The notes: generated by a model not told the origin, from the letters alone. 24,445 bases of DNA from Sulfurovum sp. (GCA_027066595.1 JAMONG010000262.1:1-24445); one strand, 5' to 3'. Shown: positions 15,904-22,730, counted from the first letter of the stretch. Numbers and translations: made by a program.

Positions 15904-15968
15904 TACTTCACGATTTGAACACAAAAGTTAAATATACATAAAGTATACATTAATAAAGGAATACGTAC
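15904..15968 (+). promoter_or_regulatory. map-infA gap with possible weak promoter
   Basis: This 65-bp gap contains TATACAT twice, 11 bp apart (15933-15939 and 15944-15950). Either could be a -10 element, giving infA some independent expression. No terminator hairpin separates map from infA. The ribosome binding site AAAGGA (15955-15960) is 8 nt before the infA ATG. Confidence 0.25.
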
Positions 15969-16187
15969 ATGGCTAAAGATGATGTAATAGAAATTGACGG
16001 TAAAGTAGTTGAAGCATTACCTAATGCGACATTTAGAGTAGAACTTGACAACAAGCACATTGTGCTTTGTCACATTGCAGGGAAAATGAGAATGCACTAC
16101 ATTAAAATTCTCCCAGGAGACACTGTAAAGGTGGAGCTTACTCCATACAGTCTAGATAAAGGTCGTATCACATTTAGATACAAATAG
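15969..16187 (+). CDS. infA: Translation initiation factor IF-1
   Basis: A 72-residue OB-fold protein that occupies the ribosomal A site during initiation. MAKDDVIEIDGKVVEALPNATFRVEL and GKMRMHYIKILPGDTVKVELTPYSLDKGRITFRYK are nearly the consensus. It is the last gene before a strong terminator and so closes the long ribosomal transcript. Confidence 0.98.
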   Translation: MAKDDVIEIDGKVVEALPNATFRVELDNKHIVLCHIAGKMRMHYIKILPGDTVKVELTPYSLDKGRITFRYK

Positions 16188-16212
16188 AATAAGATTGTAC
16201 CTTATCCTCCTC

Positions 16213-16250
16213 AGCACTTATAGGTTTCCTATAGGTGCTATTTTCTTCTT
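16213..16250 (+). terminator. Intrinsic terminator after infA
   Basis: AGCACTTATAGG (16213-16224) pairs with CCTATAGGTGCT (16228-16239): 12 bp including one G-T pair, with a 3-nt loop, followed by ATTTTCTTCTT. It separates the S10-spc-infA transcript from the rpmJ operon. Confidence 0.85.
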
Positions 16251-16292
16251 AAAATCAGCTATAAATAAAATCTAAGATATTGTTAATATAAT

Positions 16293-16304
16293 TTTGGGTA
16301 TAAT
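16293..16304 (+). promoter_or_regulatory. Promoter of the rpmJ-rpsM-rpsK-rpsD-rpoA-rplQ operon
   Basis: TTTGGGTATAAT contains a perfect -10 box (16299-16304) and is identical over 12 bases to the rpsJ promoter. No clear -35 is present. Transcription would start near 16311, about 165 nt before rpmJ. Confidence 0.65.
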
Positions 16305-16329
16305 CCTCCTCCCTATTACTATAGGTATA

Positions 16330-16450
16330 GGAAACTGCGCGAAGAATCTTTGATTAATTCCGCACCGATTACTCAAGGGTTGGATAGTGAACATCATCTA
16401 TCCACGCAATTAAAGGTAGAAGTACCTAGGTGCAGAGTTTTTTAAACTCT
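16330..16450 (+). ncRNA. Structured 5' leader upstream of rpmJ
   Basis: Three clear local hairpins occur. TGGATAG pairs with CTATCCA (16381-16387/16398-16404). AGGTA pairs with TACCT around a GAAG loop (16414-16427). AGAGTTT pairs with AAACTCT around TTT (16434-16450). Longer-range pairings are possible: GCACC (16362-16366) with GGTGC (16429-16433), TGCG (16336-16339) with CGCA (16361-16364), and CTGC (16335-16338) with GCAG (16432-16435). Several compete with one another. This resembles an autoregulatory ribosomal-protein leader, perhaps an S4 target since rpsD is in the operon; that is inference. Confidence 0.5.
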
Positions 16451-16475
16451 ATTATAAATTATGTAGGAGTTAACC

Positions 16476-16589
16476 ATGAAGGTTAGACCATCAGTAAAGA
16501 AAATGTGTGATGATTGTAAAATCATTAAACGCAAGGGTATCGTACGCGTGATTTGTAAAAATCCAAAACATAAACAAAGACAAGGATAA
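16476..16589 (+). CDS. rpmJ: 50S ribosomal protein L36
   Basis: A 37-codon gene reading MKVRPSVKKMCDDCK at the start and ending NPKHKQRQG. Cys11, Cys14, Cys27 and His32 form the zinc-ribbon of the zinc-binding form of L36, which sits in the 50S near L16 and the 23S rRNA core. TAGGAG (16464-16469) is a well-placed ribosome binding site. It is first in the alpha-type operon, with rpsM two bases after the stop. Confidence 0.97.
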   Translation: MKVRPSVKKMCDDCKIIKRKGIVRVICKNPKHKQRQG

Positions 16590-16591
16590 AC

Positions 16592-16954
16592 ATGGCTCGT
16601 ATTGCAGGGGTTGATTTACCACAGAAAAAAAGAATGGAGTATGCACTTACTTACATTTTTGGTATTGGTTTAAAAACATCAAGAGATATTCTTGATAGAA
16701 CAGGTATTGACTATAATACAAGAGCTCATGAACTTACGGATGCACAAGCTGCACAAATCCGTCAAGATATTCAAGAGAATGTTATGGTTGAGGGAGATCT
16801 TAGAAAGAAAGTAACTTTAGACATTAAAGCATTAATGGATTTAGGTTCTTACAGAGGTTTAAGACACAGAAGAGGACTACCTTGTCGTGGTCAAAAAACA
16901 AAGACAAATGCGCGTACTCGTAAGGGTAAACGTAAAACTGTCGGCGCGGCATAA
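16592..16954 (+). CDS. rpsM: 30S ribosomal protein S13
   Basis: A 120-residue protein of the 30S head that contacts the 50S central protuberance and P-site tRNA through its basic tail. MARIAGVDLPQKKRMEYALTYIFGIG and GSYRGLRHRRGLPCRGQKTKTNARTRKG are diagnostic. The ribosome binding site is within the end of rpmJ (AAGGA). Confidence 0.98.
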   Translation: MARIAGVDLPQKKRMEYALTYIFGIGLKTSRDILDRTGIDYNTRAHELTDAQAAQIRQDIQENVMVEGDLRKKVTLDIKALMDLGSYRGLRHRRGLPCRGQKTKTNARTRKGKRKTVGAA

Positions 16955-16967
16955 GGAGTAGTTAAAT

Positions 16968-17342
16968 ATGGCTAAGAAAAAAGCAAAAAAAAGTATAGCG
17001 AAAGCTGTAGTATATGTGGCTGCAACTTTCAACAACACTGTTATTACAGTAACAGATGAAATGGGAAATGTTATCGCTTGGAGTTCTGCTGGAGCACTAG
17101 GTTTTAAAGGTTCTAAAAAATCTACACCATTTGCTGCAACTGAAGCAGTAACTGATGCTATGAATAAAGCAATGGAAAATGGCGTTAAAGAAGTAGGAAT
17201 TAAAGTACAAGGTCCTGGTTCTGGTAGAGATACTGCTGTTAAAGCAATTGGTGCAACTGAAGGTATTCGTGTAACATTTTTAAAAGATATTACACCACTT
17301 CCACACAATGGTTGTAGACCACCTAAGAAGAGAAGGGTATAA
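16968..17342 (+). CDS. rpsK: 30S ribosomal protein S11
   Basis: A 124-residue protein of the 30S platform. Visible hallmarks are ATFNNTVITVTDEMGNVIAWSSAGALGFKGSKKSTPFAA in pieces and the C-terminal ITPLPHNGCRPPKKRRV. In other bacteria the asparagine of PHNGC precedes an isoaspartate-forming glycine. A GGAG site lies 8-11 nt upstream. rpsD follows after two bases. Confidence 0.98.
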   Translation: MAKKKAKKSIAKAVVYVAATFNNTVITVTDEMGNVIAWSSAGALGFKGSKKSTPFAATEAVTDAMNKAMENGVKEVGIKVQGPGSGRDTAVKAIGATEGIRVTFLKDITPLPHNGCRPPKKRRV

Positions 17343-17344
17343 GC

Positions 17345-17971
17345 ATGGCAAGATATAGAGGTCCAGTTGAAAGACTAGAAAGAAGACTTGGCGTTGATTT
17401 AGGATTAAAAGGTGAGCGTAGACTTGCTGGTAAATCTGCATTAGAAAAAAGACCATATGCTCCAGGGCAACACGGTCAAAGAAGAACAAAGATTTCAGAA
17501 TATGGTCTTCAACTTCAAGAGAAGCAAAAAGCTAAATTTATGTATGGCGTTTCTGAAAAACAATTTAGAGCACTTTACAAAGAAGCTAACTCAAAAGATG
17601 GTAACACGGGTTCTATCCTTATCCAACTTCTTGAGCAAAGACTTGACAACGTAGTTTACAGAATGGGTTTTGCAACGACAAGAGCGTCTGCTAGACAATT
17701 TGTAAATCACGGTCACGTACTTGTTGATGGGAAAAGAGTTGATATTCCTTCATTTAGAGTAAAAGCGGGTCAAAAAATTGAAATTAGAGAGAAGTCTAAG
17801 ACAAATCCTCAGATTTTAAGAGCAATCGAATTAACTAACCAAACTGGTATGGTTGAATGGGTTGATATGGATAAAGAAAAACTTTTTGGACTCTTTACTA
17901 GAATTCCAGAAAGAGCAGAAATCGCAATCCCAGTTGAAGAGCGTCTAATCGTCGAGCTTTACTCTAAATAA
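17345..17971 (+). CDS. rpsD: 30S ribosomal protein S4
   Basis: A 208-residue primary 16S rRNA-binding protein at the mRNA entry. The N-terminal part (MARYRGPVERLERRLG, KRPYAPGQHGQ) lacks the cysteine zinc motif of some S4 proteins. The S4 RNA-binding domain follows at about residues 98-160 (LEQRLDNVVYRMGFATTRASARQ, HGHVLVDGKRVDIPS). S4 is the operon's regulator in E. coli and controls its own leader in Firmicutes, which makes the leader at 16330-16450 of interest. Confidence 0.98.
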   Translation: MARYRGPVERLERRLGVDLGLKGERRLAGKSALEKRPYAPGQHGQRRTKISEYGLQLQEKQKAKFMYGVSEKQFRALYKEANSKDGNTGSILIQLLEQRLDNVVYRMGFATTRASARQFVNHGHVLVDGKRVDIPSFRVKAGQKIEIREKSKTNPQILRAIELTNQTGMVEWVDMDKEKLFGLFTRIPERAEIAIPVEERLIVELYSK

Positions 17972-17991
17972 TACATAAGTAAAGGCTATTA

Positions 17992-18993
17992 ATGAGAAAA
18001 ATTAAAGTTGCACCATTTATGCCAACAGAGGTAGAAGTAAATGAAGTAAGCGCTAACCGTGCCGAAATCATTGCTTATCCTTTTGAAAGCGGTTATGCTG
18101 TTACACTCGCACACCCACTTAGAAGACTTATTCTTGGTTCTTCTATCGGGTATGCACCTATTTCAATTAAAATTGAAGGTGCTACACACGAGTTTGATAA
18201 CATTAGAGGTATGCATGAAGATGTTGCTGTGTTTATTATCAACCTTAAAAATATTCGTTTTAAAATTAAAGACGAGAGTGATAGAGTTGAATTAAAATAC
18301 AGTTTCTCTGGTCACAAAGAAGTTACAGCACAAGATCTTAATAATGATCAAATTGAAGTAGTGAATGGTAATTTACCATTAGCAACTCTCAATGAAGATG
18401 CAGAACTGAACTTTACAGTGGTTATTTCTAAAGGTATTGGTTATGTACCAAGTGAAGACCTTAGAGATGATGTTGCTACTGATAGTATCGCATTAGATGC
18501 TTTCTTTACACCAGTAAGAAAAGCAAACTATAAGATAGACCCTGTACTTGTAGAAGATAATCCTAACTTTGAAAAGATTATTTTTGATATCGAAACAGAT
18601 GGTCAAATCGGTCCTGTTGAAGCATTTACAAATGCATTAGAAGTAATGAACAAGCAACTTTCTGTATTTAATACAGTGCTTGATTTAGATATTTCTGTAG
18701 CTCCTGTAAAAAGAAGTACTGATGCTAATGAACTTAAACCTTTTATGCAGACAGTAGATAGTCTAGGACTTAGTGCTAGATCATTTAACTCTTTAGATAG
18801 AGCTGGTATGAAATTTATAGGTGAATTGGTACTTATGAGTGAAAATGAGATTAAAAATATCAAAAATCTTGGTAAAAAGTCTCTAGATGAAATCAATGAG
18901 TGTCTCGTAGAGCACGGGTTTGGTTCTGACTATGAACTCGCAGATGTTACAAGAGTAAATCTTGTAAAGAAAATTGAGCAACTTAAAGCGTAA
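17992..18993 (+). CDS. rpoA: DNA-directed RNA polymerase alpha subunit
   Basis: A 333-residue subunit that nucleates RNA polymerase assembly. The N-terminal dimerisation domain (to about residue 232) contains GYAVTLAHPLRRLILGS (34-50). After a linker, the C-terminal domain (about 250-311) contains LGLSARSFNSL, with Arg263 matching the UP-element-binding Arg265 of E. coli, and NLGKKSLDEI. The gap from rpsD is 20 nt. Confidence 0.98.
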   Translation: MRKIKVAPFMPTEVEVNEVSANRAEIIAYPFESGYAVTLAHPLRRLILGSSIGYAPISIKIEGATHEFDNIRGMHEDVAVFIINLKNIRFKIKDESDRVELKYSFSGHKEVTAQDLNNDQIEVVNGNLPLATLNEDAELNFTVVISKGIGYVPSEDLRDDVATDSIALDAFFTPVRKANYKIDPVLVEDNPNFEKIIFDIETDGQIGPVEAFTNALEVMNKQLSVFNTVLDLDISVAPVKRSTDANELKPFMQTVDSLGLSARSFNSLDRAGMKFIGELVLMSENEIKNIKNLGKKSLDEINECLVEHGFGSDYELADVTRVNLVKKIEQLKA

Positions 18994-19024
18994 GCTTTTC
19001 GTTACATATTAAAGGAATAATATT

Positions 19025-19375
19025 ATGAGACATAAGCATGGTTATCGTAAATTAAACAGAACGTCTTCTCACAGAGCAGCGCTTCTTAAAAACCTTTCTA
19101 TTGCTTTGACAAAAGAAGGTAGAATTGAGACTACATTGCCAAAAGCCAAAGAGCTTAGATCTTACTATGAAAAGCTTATTACTAAAGCTGCTTCAGGTGA
19201 CTTCAATGCACACAGAGCTATTTTTGCAATGTTACAACACAAAGAGATTACAAACACAATCGTGAATGAAATCGCTCCAAAATACGCTGATAGAAACGGT
19301 GGTTACACTCGTATCATCAAAACACGTATGAGAAAAGGTGATGCAGCACCTATGGCAATTATTGAATTAATCTAA
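19025..19375 (+). CDS. rplQ: 50S ribosomal protein L17
   Basis: A 116-residue protein near the tunnel exit. MRHKHGYRKLNRTSSHRAALLKNL and the terminal GGYTRIIKTRMRKGDAAPMAIIELI are family signatures. AAAGGAATA precedes the start. It is the last gene of the operon, followed by an intrinsic terminator. Confidence 0.98.
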   Translation: MRHKHGYRKLNRTSSHRAALLKNLSIALTKEGRIETTLPKAKELRSYYEKLITKAASGDFNAHRAIFAMLQHKEITNTIVNEIAPKYADRNGGYTRIIKTRMRKGDAAPMAIIELI

Positions 19376-19397
19376 TTCATTTGCTTCTGCAATCTTA

Positions 19398-19437
19398 GTA
19401 TCTCAAGGCTTTTGCCTTGAATACACTACTTTTTATT
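19398..19437 (+). terminator. Intrinsic terminator after rplQ
   Basis: TCAAGGC (19403-19409) and GCCTTGA (19414-19420) form a perfect stem with a TTTT loop. GTAT (19398-19401) and ATAC (19421-19424) extend it past a single bulged C. ACTACTTTTTATT follows. Confidence 0.8.
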
Positions 19438-19495
19438 AAATCCATTTTTTATATCATTGACAAAGAAACACTTTTAGTGTATAACACGCTTATAG

Positions 19496-19570
19496 ATTGT
19501 ACGAGTACACAATAACTTTACAATGATTTTGTTATAATAGTACTAATTCAGAATATCTATAGAAGATATT
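19496..19570 (+). promoter_or_regulatory. nfu promoter region with dyads
   Basis: A TATAAT box at 19533-19538 is the likely -10. Upstream, ATTGT (19496-19500) and ACAAT (19509-19513) form an 18-bp dyad centred near -40. Downstream, AATATCT (19552-19558) and AGATATT (19564-19570) form a 7-bp stem in the 5' untranslated region, just before AAGGAG. The dyads are short and the region is AT-rich, so regulation is only suggested. Confidence 0.45.
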
Positions 19571-19585
19571 ATTTAAGGAGAGACA

Positions 19586-19864
19586 TTGATTCCATTTACA
19601 GATGAAGAGTTACAACCAGCAGTAGAGAGCGTCATTGAAAAAGTAAGACCATCTATTAAGCTTGATGGTGGAGATATTACCCTGCTGAGTATCAAAGATG
19701 GTAAAGTCTTTGTACAACTTCAAGGTGCATGTGTAGGCTGTGGTTCATCTGGAACCACTATTAAATTTGGTGTAGAGAGACAAATGCAAGCACTTATCCA
19801 CCCTGAGGTGACAGTTGTTAATGTACCTCATGGTTTTGAAGATAAATTGGACGAATTGGCTTAA
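19586..19864 (+). CDS. NifU-like iron-sulfur scaffold (Nfu domain)
   Basis: A 92-residue protein consisting only of the NifU C-terminal (Nfu) domain, which carries and delivers Fe-S clusters. Cys49 and Cys52 in the ACVGCGSS motif are the cluster ligands. LDGGDITLLSIKDGKVFVQLQG leads into it, as in the family. The start is TTG, supported by AAGGAG five bases upstream and by the absence of a better in-frame ATG. It is one base from the next gene, and the same three-gene order occurs in other Campylobacterota. Confidence 0.93.
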   Translation: MIPFTDEELQPAVESVIEKVRPSIKLDGGDITLLSIKDGKVFVQLQGACVGCGSSGTTIKFGVERQMQALIHPEVTVVNVPHGFEDKLDELA

Positions 19865-19865
19865 T

Positions 19866-20441
19866 ATGAGTAAGATTAATCAAGATTTGCTACTTCAACG
19901 TGCCGAACATGAGTTCCTTCGTGGGGACTATATGAATGCATTAAGATCGTATGGGTTAATACTAAAAGATTACCCTACATTGGATGAAGCAAAAATTGGT
20001 GTGTATTTGAGTGATTTAGGAAGCGAGAGTGAAGAAGAAGCACAAGCACTTTTTGACTATTATCAGCTCATAAAAATGGAAAGAGAAAATGCTGTCGATA
20101 TCATTGATGGGCTTATTGAAAACCTTGATAGCTCTAAGCATATGATACAAGAGTTACTGCTTGATCCTGTGCAAGAACAAATCGAATACAGTGATGGCAT
20201 TCGCTATAGTGATTTTTTACTACTTGTAGAGAGTAGAGGGTCGTTTAAAAAGACTTTTGAGGACATTATGTTTTCAACCAAAGTGGTGATAACCAATAAA
20301 GATGAGTTTATTGATTTTGTAAAGCAGCTCTCAAGTGAAGGTTTTGGAGAGATGGCATTGGGGTATCTTGATGCATCGAGTCAACTTTTTGGAAATGATC
20401 AAGAGATACTTGCACTCTATCATGTAGTTAGTGGTAAATAA
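19866..20441 (+). CDS. TPR-like helical protein of unknown function
   Basis: A 191-residue soluble, acidic protein with no signal peptide or membrane segment. Residues about 8-45 (LLLQRAEHEFLRGDYMNALRSYGLILKDYPTLDEAKIG) read as one tetratricopeptide-like helix pair, and the rest is probably helical. The frame is open further upstream, but the ATG at 19866 sits one base after the nfu stop and gives a sensible start; no clear ribosome binding site is visible, so translation is probably coupled. Campylobacter has an uncharacterised gene in the same place between nfu and murE. Function unknown; a partner of Fe-S or cell-wall enzymes is speculation. Confidence 0.85.
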   Translation: MSKINQDLLLQRAEHEFLRGDYMNALRSYGLILKDYPTLDEAKIGVYLSDLGSESEEEAQALFDYYQLIKMERENAVDIIDGLIENLDSSKHMIQELLLDPVQEQIEYSDGIRYSDFLLLVESRGSFKKTFEDIMFSTKVVITNKDEFIDFVKQLSSEGFGEMALGYLDASSQLFGNDQEILALYHVVSGK

Positions 20442-20442
20442 A

Positions 20443-21732
20443 TTGAGATTAGATTTTATAAAAGACGACTATACGTTCATTACGGATGATACCTCTAAGC
20501 TTGATGAGAATACGATTTTTTTAAAAACAGCACAAAATACGCATTACTATGAAAAGTTAGATGAAAAACCTGAGAGTATCACTCCTGAAGAACTCATACT
20601 AAGATGGGAACTTTCTGACATGAAAGTGGTGGGGGTAACTGGAACCAATGGTAAAACGACTGTAACAGCGGCCATTTACTCTTTTTTACTTGATTTGGAT
20701 GAAAACCCTGCCTTGCAAGGTACACGAGGACTATTTGCAGGAGAGAAGCGTATAGAAGAGAAGAGTATGACAACACCTTCTATCTTAGAAACATTACACA
20801 ATATGAAGCAAACAGCAGACTTGGGATGTAACTACTTCATTATGGAAGTAAGTTCTCATGCGATAGATCAAAAACGTATTGAGGGACTTGTGTTTGCCTT
20901 AAAAGTACATACAAATGTTACTTCTGATCATCTTGATTATCATGGTACTGTAGAGGAGTATAGGCGTGTGAAGAGTCTCTTTTTTGCTGATGAAACTCCT
21001 AAACTACTTAATAAAGATGATATCAAAAATATTACCTATAATCCTATAGGGGCACAAAGCTATGGTGTAGATGAACCTGCGACGTTTAAAGTCCAAGCCT
21101 TTTCACTTTTACATGGTATCACTGCAGGTATAAAGCATTTACGTACAGAGGCTACTTTTCACTCTCCGATGGTAGGGCTTTTTAACCTTTTTAACCTTAT
21201 GGCTGCTATTGGTTCAGTGCAGATGCTTACAGGTCGATCCATAGAAGAGATATGTGAAGTGGTAGAATACTTTGCAGGAGTTTCGGGACGTATGGAAGTT
21301 GTAAGTCGTGACCCTTTGGTCATCGTAGATTTTGCACATACAGATGATGGTATGCAAGCGGTGTTGGAGTCTATGAAAGACAGAGACATTTCTGTTGTTT
21401 TTGGTGCAGGGGGGAATCGTGATAAACAAAAGCGTCCTCGTATGGGTGCAGTAGCAGGTAGGTATGCCAATAAAATCTATGTCACCTCAGATAACCCTCG
21501 TGATGAAGTATCAGAATACATACTTGAAGACATTTTGGTGGGACTTCGTGGGAAAGACAATGTTACAGCATGTCCCGATAGACGTATGGCAATTAAGTTG
21601 GCTCTTGATGCACTTGAAGAAAATGAAGTACTACTCATACTTGGTAAAGGAGATGAAGATTACCAAGAAATAAAAGGTGTAAAATATCCTTTTGATGATA
21701 GAGTGGTGGTGAGAGAATTACTTGACGCATAG
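20443..21732 (+). CDS. murE: UDP-N-acetylmuramoyl-tripeptide synthetase MurE
   Basis: A cytosolic peptidoglycan ligase adding the third stem-peptide residue. From the TTG start it has 429 residues, short for MurE but usual in Campylobacterota. The ATP-binding loop GTNGKTT lies at 67-73, the Mur-ligase block DHLDYHG at 162-168, and the C-terminal domain carries DNPR at 350-353, the motif that marks meso-diaminopimelate specificity. I prefer TTG 20443 because it follows the previous stop by one base and gives MRLDF; GTG at 20431 (four codons longer) is the alternative, and neither has a strong ribosome binding site. Confidence 0.95.
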   Translation: MRLDFIKDDYTFITDDTSKLDENTIFLKTAQNTHYYEKLDEKPESITPEELILRWELSDMKVVGVTGTNGKTTVTAAIYSFLLDLDENPALQGTRGLFAGEKRIEEKSMTTPSILETLHNMKQTADLGCNYFIMEVSSHAIDQKRIEGLVFALKVHTNVTSDHLDYHGTVEEYRRVKSLFFADETPKLLNKDDIKNITYNPIGAQSYGVDEPATFKVQAFSLLHGITAGIKHLRTEATFHSPMVGLFNLFNLMAAIGSVQMLTGRSIEEICEVVEYFAGVSGRMEVVSRDPLVIVDFAHTDDGMQAVLESMKDRDISVVFGAGGNRDKQKRPRMGAVAGRYANKIYVTSDNPRDEVSEYILEDILVGLRGKDNVTACPDRRMAIKLALDALEENEVLLILGKGDEDYQEIKGVKYPFDDRVVVRELLDA

Positions 21733-21734
21733 GT

Positions 21735-21775
21735 TATAATCCCAAATTAAGAAAATCGGAGTAAAATACTCTTAA
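21735..21775 (+). promoter_or_regulatory. Promoter and leader hairpin of the ferredoxin gene
   Basis: A perfect TATAAT (21735-21740) begins two bases after the murE stop. Downstream, GAGTA (21759-21763) and TACTC (21767-21771) form a small hairpin around AAA, flanked by TTAAG/CTTAA (21747-21751/21771-21775). The hairpin has no T tract and is probably part of the leader. Confidence 0.5.
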
Positions 21776-21797
21776 TTAAATTTTCAAGGATATTATT

Positions 21798-22175
21798 ATG
21801 ATGCCAGCAATACCACAACCAGCGTTTTTTATACTCAAATGTGAACAGTCCGCACCTCCAGGAATGCCAAAACCAAGCTGTGTAAAAGCAGATGATCCAG
21901 AATCACAAGAACTTTTCATGCATCTTGCACAGAGTTTAATGATGAAGGGTATCGTGGGTACTGTCTCACCTGTAAAGACAGGATGTCTTAATAGATGTGC
22001 ACTGGGTCCTGTGATGTTAGTAGAACCAGGACATACAATGTATGTGGGACTAACAAAAGAGAAGATAGACAGAATCATAGACGAGCATATCATCGGTGGG
22101 AATGTGGTTTCTGAGTATGTTGTACCTGATGAAATGTGGGGCGAAGCTGTCTCCCCAGCATCTTTAGCAAAATAG
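21798..22175 (+). CDS. Thioredoxin-like [2Fe-2S] ferredoxin
   Basis: A 125-residue soluble protein of the thioredoxin-like ferredoxin family, which resembles the NuoE C-terminal domain. Cys15, Cys28, Cys63 and Cys67 (C-X12-C ... C-X3-C, in LKCEQSAPPGMPKPSC and TGCLNRCALGP) are the expected cluster ligands. The role is electron transfer; the redox partner is not evident from neighbours. Its own promoter separates it from murE. Two adjacent ATGs are available; the first has AAGGA seven bases upstream. Confidence 0.9.
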   Translation: MMPAIPQPAFFILKCEQSAPPGMPKPSCVKADDPESQELFMHLAQSLMMKGIVGTVSPVKTGCLNRCALGPVMLVEPGHTMYVGLTKEKIDRIIDEHIIGGNVVSEYVVPDEMWGEAVSPASLAK

Positions 22176-22196
22176 ATTTTCTTTCCATAACTTCTA

Positions 22197-22227
22197 AGTA
22201 ACCGTAGCTTTTATGTTACAGGTTACT
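22197..22227 (+). repeat. Inverted repeat after the ferredoxin gene, weak terminator candidate
   Basis: AGTAACCGTA (22197-22206) pairs with TAC (22217-22219) and GGTTACT (22221-22227): ten base pairs with one bulged A and a 10-nt loop. A C-rich, not T-rich, stretch follows, so it may not terminate efficiently. Confidence 0.4.
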
Positions 22228-22243
22228 CCCCAATTTACCCACA

Positions 22244-22288
22244 ATTTCTAGTATAATAGAAATATCGTTGGGATTTTGGTATAATCCC
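22244..22288 (+). promoter_or_regulatory. Tandem -10 boxes inside inverted repeats upstream of panD
   Basis: TATAAT occurs at 22252-22257 within ATTTCTA...TAGAAAT (22244-22250/22257-22263), and again at 22280-22285 within GGGATT...AATCCC (22270-22275/22283-22288). The second, in TTTTGGTATAAT, matches the style of the ribosomal promoters and is the better panD promoter. Confidence 0.5.
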
Positions 22289-22346
22289 CAATAAATTTTA
22301 AAGTAATTAATGATGAGTGATACTTATCTTTAAGGAGACTATTAAT

Positions 22347-22715
22347 ATGAACATTACAATGTTGTACTCTAAACTTCATAGAGCGACTGTTACGGATGCT
22401 AACCTCAATTATGTAGGCTCTATTACTATCGATACTGAGCTTATCGATGCAGCTAAGATGCGCGTGGGACAGAAGATAGACATCGTTAACGTGAACAATG
22501 GTGAACGCTTTTCTACCTATATCATCCCTGGTGAACGGGGGAAAAGAGATATCTGTCTTAATGGTGCAGCCGCTAGAAAAGTGCATAAAGGAGATAAGAT
22601 AATTATCATTGCCTATGCTACGATGAGTGAAAAAGAAGCAGATGAATATAAACCAAAGATAGTTATTCTTGATGATGATAATGGAATAGAGCAAGAATTT
22701 GAAGGGCTTGAATAG
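22347..22715 (+). CDS. panD: Aspartate 1-decarboxylase precursor PanD
   Basis: A 122-residue proenzyme that makes beta-alanine for pantothenate and coenzyme A. The self-cleavage site Gly24-Ser25 (NYVGSITID) yields the pyruvoyl cofactor on Ser25, at the same position as in E. coli. Residues ERGKRDICLNGAAARKVHKGD are conserved. The frame is open ten codons upstream, but ATG 22347 with AAGGAG nine bases before it restores the normal MNITMLYSKLHRATVT start. panB and panC are not in the window. ybaB follows after 15 nt. Confidence 0.97.
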   Translation: MNITMLYSKLHRATVTDANLNYVGSITIDTELIDAAKMRVGQKIDIVNVNNGERFSTYIIPGERGKRDICLNGAAARKVHKGDKIIIIAYATMSEKEADEYKPKIVILDDDNGIEQEFEGLE

Positions 22716-22730
22716 TGCAAAGGACTTTAA

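Noticed and set aside
16330..16450. Possible tRNA, tmRNA or RNase P RNA
   Set aside because: No cloverleaf, CCA end, anticodon arm or conserved RNase P segments; the position fits an mRNA leader better.
16877..17308. 143-codon minus-strand frame over rpsM-rpsK
   Set aside because: Antisense to two certain ribosomal genes, with no start signal or family resemblance.
19815..19865. Upstream extension of the TPR-like protein by 17 codons
   Set aside because: It overlaps the end of nfu out of frame and gives an unlikely hydrophobic start; the ATG at 19866 fits the operon spacing.
22317..22346. Upstream extension of panD by ten codons
   Set aside because: AAGGAG and the conserved start support ATG 22347, which also puts the cleavage site at Gly24-Ser25.
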